NCBI GenBank assembly: GCA_029931535.1
Contig: JAQPZY010001501.1
Span: 2,045,501 to 2,109,500 of the forward strand
Source: Margaritifera margaritifera
Lineage: Eukaryota; Mollusca; Bivalvia; Unionida; Margaritiferidae
Direction of reading: 5' to 3'
Length of the DNA stretch: 64,000 bases
The position numbers and the translations under genes are program-made. Each line of letters opens with the position of its first letter. Position 1 is the stretch's first letter. The notes beneath the pieces are model-generated. The model worked only from the letters and a program-made list of their open reading frames with translations, was not told where the DNA came from and did not search any database. Shown in pieces: positions 63,673-64,000 of this stretch.

Positions 63673-64000
63673 GATAAGTAGTTAATTAATAAATACACAG
63701 CATACAATAAGAAGTGATCATTGTATAATGTAATTTCAACCGCATGTATTTTAAACGGATAACTTAAGACTGCTCTGGCATTCCATGTTCTAACAGCTTT
63801 ATTCCATGTTTTTGATGAGTTACCTAAATAATATGTCACTAGTGAAATAGTTTGCTTTGGTTTTGGTGCTTTCGGACACAGTAACACTCTGAAGGTTATG
63901 TCGTGCTTAGGCAAGTAGAGACTAAAGTGCCTTGCCTAGGACACTTCATAGAATGGCAATTCTGATTGTTTTGGAAACGTTTGGCAAGAAACAAAATGGA
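63673..64000. other. Non-coding DNA, no gene seen
   Basis: No domain or conserved frame recognised in the last ~330 bp. Confidence 0.5.

Overview
This is an animal nuclear genome window: AT-rich, non-coding stretches with (TA)n and (GT)n microsatellites, a dead mariner transposon, a decayed non-LTR retrotransposon, and two large virus-like DNA transposons. The host cannot be named from the sequence; a marine invertebrate such as a mollusc is only a guess.

The main content is two related Polinton/Maverick-type (adintovirus-like) elements in the same orientation. Copy 1 occupies 1-21574 with its left end outside the window. Copy 2 is complete at 34504-57575 (23,072 bp), with inverted terminal repeats of about 283-285 bp and a 5-bp target duplication (AACAG). 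The shared gene order is: minus-strand block (unknown protein, 2-TM protein, two paralogous helical proteins, tail-fibre-like protein), then a plus-strand block (FtsK/HerA-type packaging ATPase, two low-complexity proteins A and B, penton-like minor capsid protein, pVI-like protein, double-jelly-roll major capsid protein, two Arg-rich core-like proteins, adenain-type protease, zinc ribbon, phospholipase A2-like protein, retroviral-type integrase with chromodomain), then a VLTF3-like gene (minus), a small ORF (plus), an HNH/NUMOD-type endonuclease (minus) and a protein-primed DNA polymerase B (plus) ending at the right repeat. Together these encode replication (PolB), integration (integrase), virion assembly and maturation (ATPase, capsid proteins, protease, core peptides), possible membrane penetration (PLA2) and possible receptor binding (fibre). 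Both copies carry frameshifts and nonsense codons, mostly in different genes, so both look inactive and decayed independently.

The 21575-33150 spacer is host sequence with no convincing gene; it holds simple repeats and a 1,286-bp mariner (31701-32986) with good inverted repeats and a ruined transposase. About 33150-62228 is a Tx1/L1-like LINE into whose ORF1 copy 2 inserted. ORF1 reads on in the same frame across the insertion if the element and one target duplication are ignored. ORF2 (endonuclease, reverse transcriptase, zinc knuckle) lies at 58320-61577. The right end holds a (TA)n tract and an array of about 11 copies of a 43-bp unit.

The most interesting points are a phage-tail-fibre-like repeat protein joined to a discoidin-like domain, a hypervariable two-gene locus between ATPase and penton, an apparent +1 frameshift joining the PLA2 and integrase reading frames in both copies, a recurrent promoter-like AT-rich block just upstream of most ORFs, and loss of polymerase motif A from the copy 1 PolB although its main reading frame looks intact.
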